Positions 62,670 to 64,000 of a stretch of 64,000 nt of DNA are shown here, piece by piece. Source of the DNA: Trichosporon coremiiforme (taxonomy: Eukaryota > Basidiomycota > Tremellomycetes > Trichosporonales > Trichosporonaceae). Within the stretch, counting starts at the first letter, position 1. Every line of letters begins with the position of its first letter. The translations under genes and the position numbers were made by a program. The notes under the pieces are model-generated. The model made no database searches, was not told where the DNA came from, and worked only from the letters and a program-made list of their open reading frames with translations. Where the stretch lies: the NCBI GenBank assembly GCA_039545355.1, contig BCJJ01000006.1:744001-808000 (forward strand), written 5' to 3'.

Positions 62670-64000
62670 ATGCGGCCAGCAATCCTTCGAAGGGTTGCTG
62701 TGGCTTCTCAGCGGCGGCTTAAGTCGACCGCCGCCAGTCAGCGGTCGTCCGCCGGCCTGCTCGCGGACTTTGACGCGCTACAGGCGAAGCGACCTCGAGG
62801 GAAGGCGAAGAAGGGCAGGTCGAAGGGCCCCCCCATCGTGCCGGGTCCGGAACCCGCCGCGCCGGCCGCGAAGAGCACGAGACCGGAGATCAATTACACG
62901 ACGAACATGGCCGCGAAGAGTATGGAGCGCATGACGTTCTTTGCCGGCGACGAGGTCGACTTTGCAGACGGCGACGTCGAAGCTGCAGAGGACGTCCCGG
63001 GAATCGAGGTTGGACGGGTCGTCGAGCTGAGGCGGTGAGTACAGTCGGAGCTTCCATATTCCATATCTGGAGCTGACGACAGATCGTACATGACTACCAT
63101 TGGCGTCGTGCTCGCCACCATCATGCTGGACGGTCGACGACGACTCCTCGTCATGCGCTCGACAGGCGAGATCTGGCCCGCCGTCGAGTCCGACGTGACC
63201 TTCGTCATGCCCCCGAGTCTTATTCCGGAAGAGGTGTCGGCGGGGTGCTGGTCGCCCGAGCTGCTCCAGCTCTGGGCAACGGGGCAGGACGTCGGCATGG
63301 CCTCGGCTGGCGAGCAGTCCGCTCTTCTTGGGAAGCAGGCGGCAGAGGACATGGCGGACTGCAGGCGGCAAGCCTCGGCCGTGCTGAGGAAAGTGCAGCG
63401 CGAGACGGAGCGGATGGAGACGCACCTTCTTGCGCGCGGCGTGGGTGGCGCCGGAGCCATCTGGGAGCGGTACGCGGACGAAGTGGAACGGCGCAGCGTC
63501 TCAGCCCAAGAGGTCGCGATGCATCTCCTCGGTCTCGAGCGGCCAGTCGGCCGGAACACTCTCCCGACATTCGCGGCGCACTGCCTCCTCATGCGGCGGC
63601 CCGACTGCTTCGTGGCTGACGAGCGAGACGTGTGGGCTTCCGGTCGCTACTTGGTGCGCTCGAAGCGGGAACGCGAACTGCGCCAGCGTATCCGGGATAG
63701 AGTCTTCAGCGATGCGCCCGAGATGCGCGCCTTCGCCAAGCACGCAGAAGAGGTGAGGGCCTCCCTCGCAGCCGCTCAGCCCGCGAAGGAGTGGGAGGAC
63801 GCGGACCGCGAGTTCCTGCACGTGCTGACGCTCCCGATGGTCGAGACGCGTTCGACGCAGGCGCTCCCCGCCGGTCCCATGGCGAACAGCACGCTGAAGT
63901 CTCTCGGGCCCAGCTTCCGAGAAGAGGGGAAGGAGGAGCAGGACACGATCGACCAGGGCGACTATGTCGCTACGCTCGAGAGTGTCGGAGTCATACCCGC
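62670..64000 (+). CDS. DSS1: Mitochondrial 3'-5' exoribonuclease, DSS1/cyt-4-like (RNB family), N-terminal part
   Basis: Cut by the window end. Exons 62670-63034 and 63083-64000 give about 427 residues. The start MRPAILRRVAVASQRRLKST is basic, lacks acidic residues and looks like a mitochondrial presequence. Next come a Lys/Arg-rich segment and NMAAKSMERMTFFAGDEVDF, then an acidic DVEAAEDVPGIEVGRVVELR with SYMTTIGVVLATIMLDGRRR and GEIWPAVESDVTFVMPPSLI. That layout (a small beta domain with 'G.VV' and a 'gei w..' strand) is the N-terminal module of fungal mitochondrial RNB exonucleases, which form the mitochondrial degradosome with Suv3. The catalytic RNB domain is beyond the edge, so family assignment rests on the N-terminus only. 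Confidence 0.65.

Overview
This is nuclear DNA from a fungus. Every confident gene is a eukaryotic housekeeping gene cut by short introns, mostly 35-60 nt, with GT..AG ends and a strong CTGAC or CTAAC branch point just before the acceptor. The high GC content, C-ending codons, intron style and protein similarities point to a GC-rich basidiomycete yeast. A tremellomycete of the Trichosporonales/Cryptococcus kind is my best guess; I cannot name the species. I saw no rRNA, tRNA, CRISPR array, plasmid or phage feature, and no intact transposon.

Layout, left to right: (1) 1-4281(-), the N-terminal part of an IRA/neurofibromin-type RasGAP, cut by the window edge; (2) about 2.7 kb without a clear gene; (3) 6936-8246(+), the ER t-SNARE UFE1/syntaxin-18, tail to tail with 8444-9691(-), a TVP38/VTT-domain Golgi membrane protein; (4) 10236-13700(+), the nuclear 5'-3' exoribonuclease RAT1; (5) 13950-16644(+), cohesin release factor WAPL, convergent with 16856-21635(-), topoisomerase II; (6) 22239-26233(+), a DRS2-type P4-ATPase flippase; (7) 27410-27875(-), a small single-pass membrane protein, then about 4.8 kb without a gene; (8) 32692-35914(-), the ALG11 mannosyltransferase, whose frame runs without a stop into an upstream polytopic membrane domain; (9) 36195-38251(+), the U-box cyclophilin PPIL2/CYP60; (10) 38560-39680(+), an unrecognised membrane protein; (11) 40087-42061(-), decayed F-box and unknown gene remains; (12) 43667-45476(+), a beta-carbonic anhydrase; (13) 48301-49430(+), a repeat-rich GPI-type cell-surface protein; (14) 49907-51841(-), TFIIH subunit TFB1/p62; (15) 52407-56094(-), a rhodanese-PTP phosphatase; (16) a 4.8 kb intergenic stretch with a cluster of TGACGTCA and CACGTG palindromes; (17) 60927-61703(+), a small Cys-rich GPI-type secreted protein; (18) 62670-64000(+), the start of a mitochondrial DSS1/cyt-4-like exoribonuclease.

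The genes are unlinked housekeeping functions rather than a pathway or cluster. Several share themes: secretory pathway and membrane traffic (UFE1, TVP38, DRS2, ALG11), chromosome structure (WAPL, TOP2), RNA decay (RAT1, DSS1-like), signalling (RasGAP, PTP, carbonic anhydrase) and cell surface (two GPI-type proteins). The most unusual feature is the apparent in-frame fusion of a roughly nine-helix membrane domain to ALG11. CACGTG palindromes recur in the divergent or upstream promoters. I found no clear new defence or mobile system.
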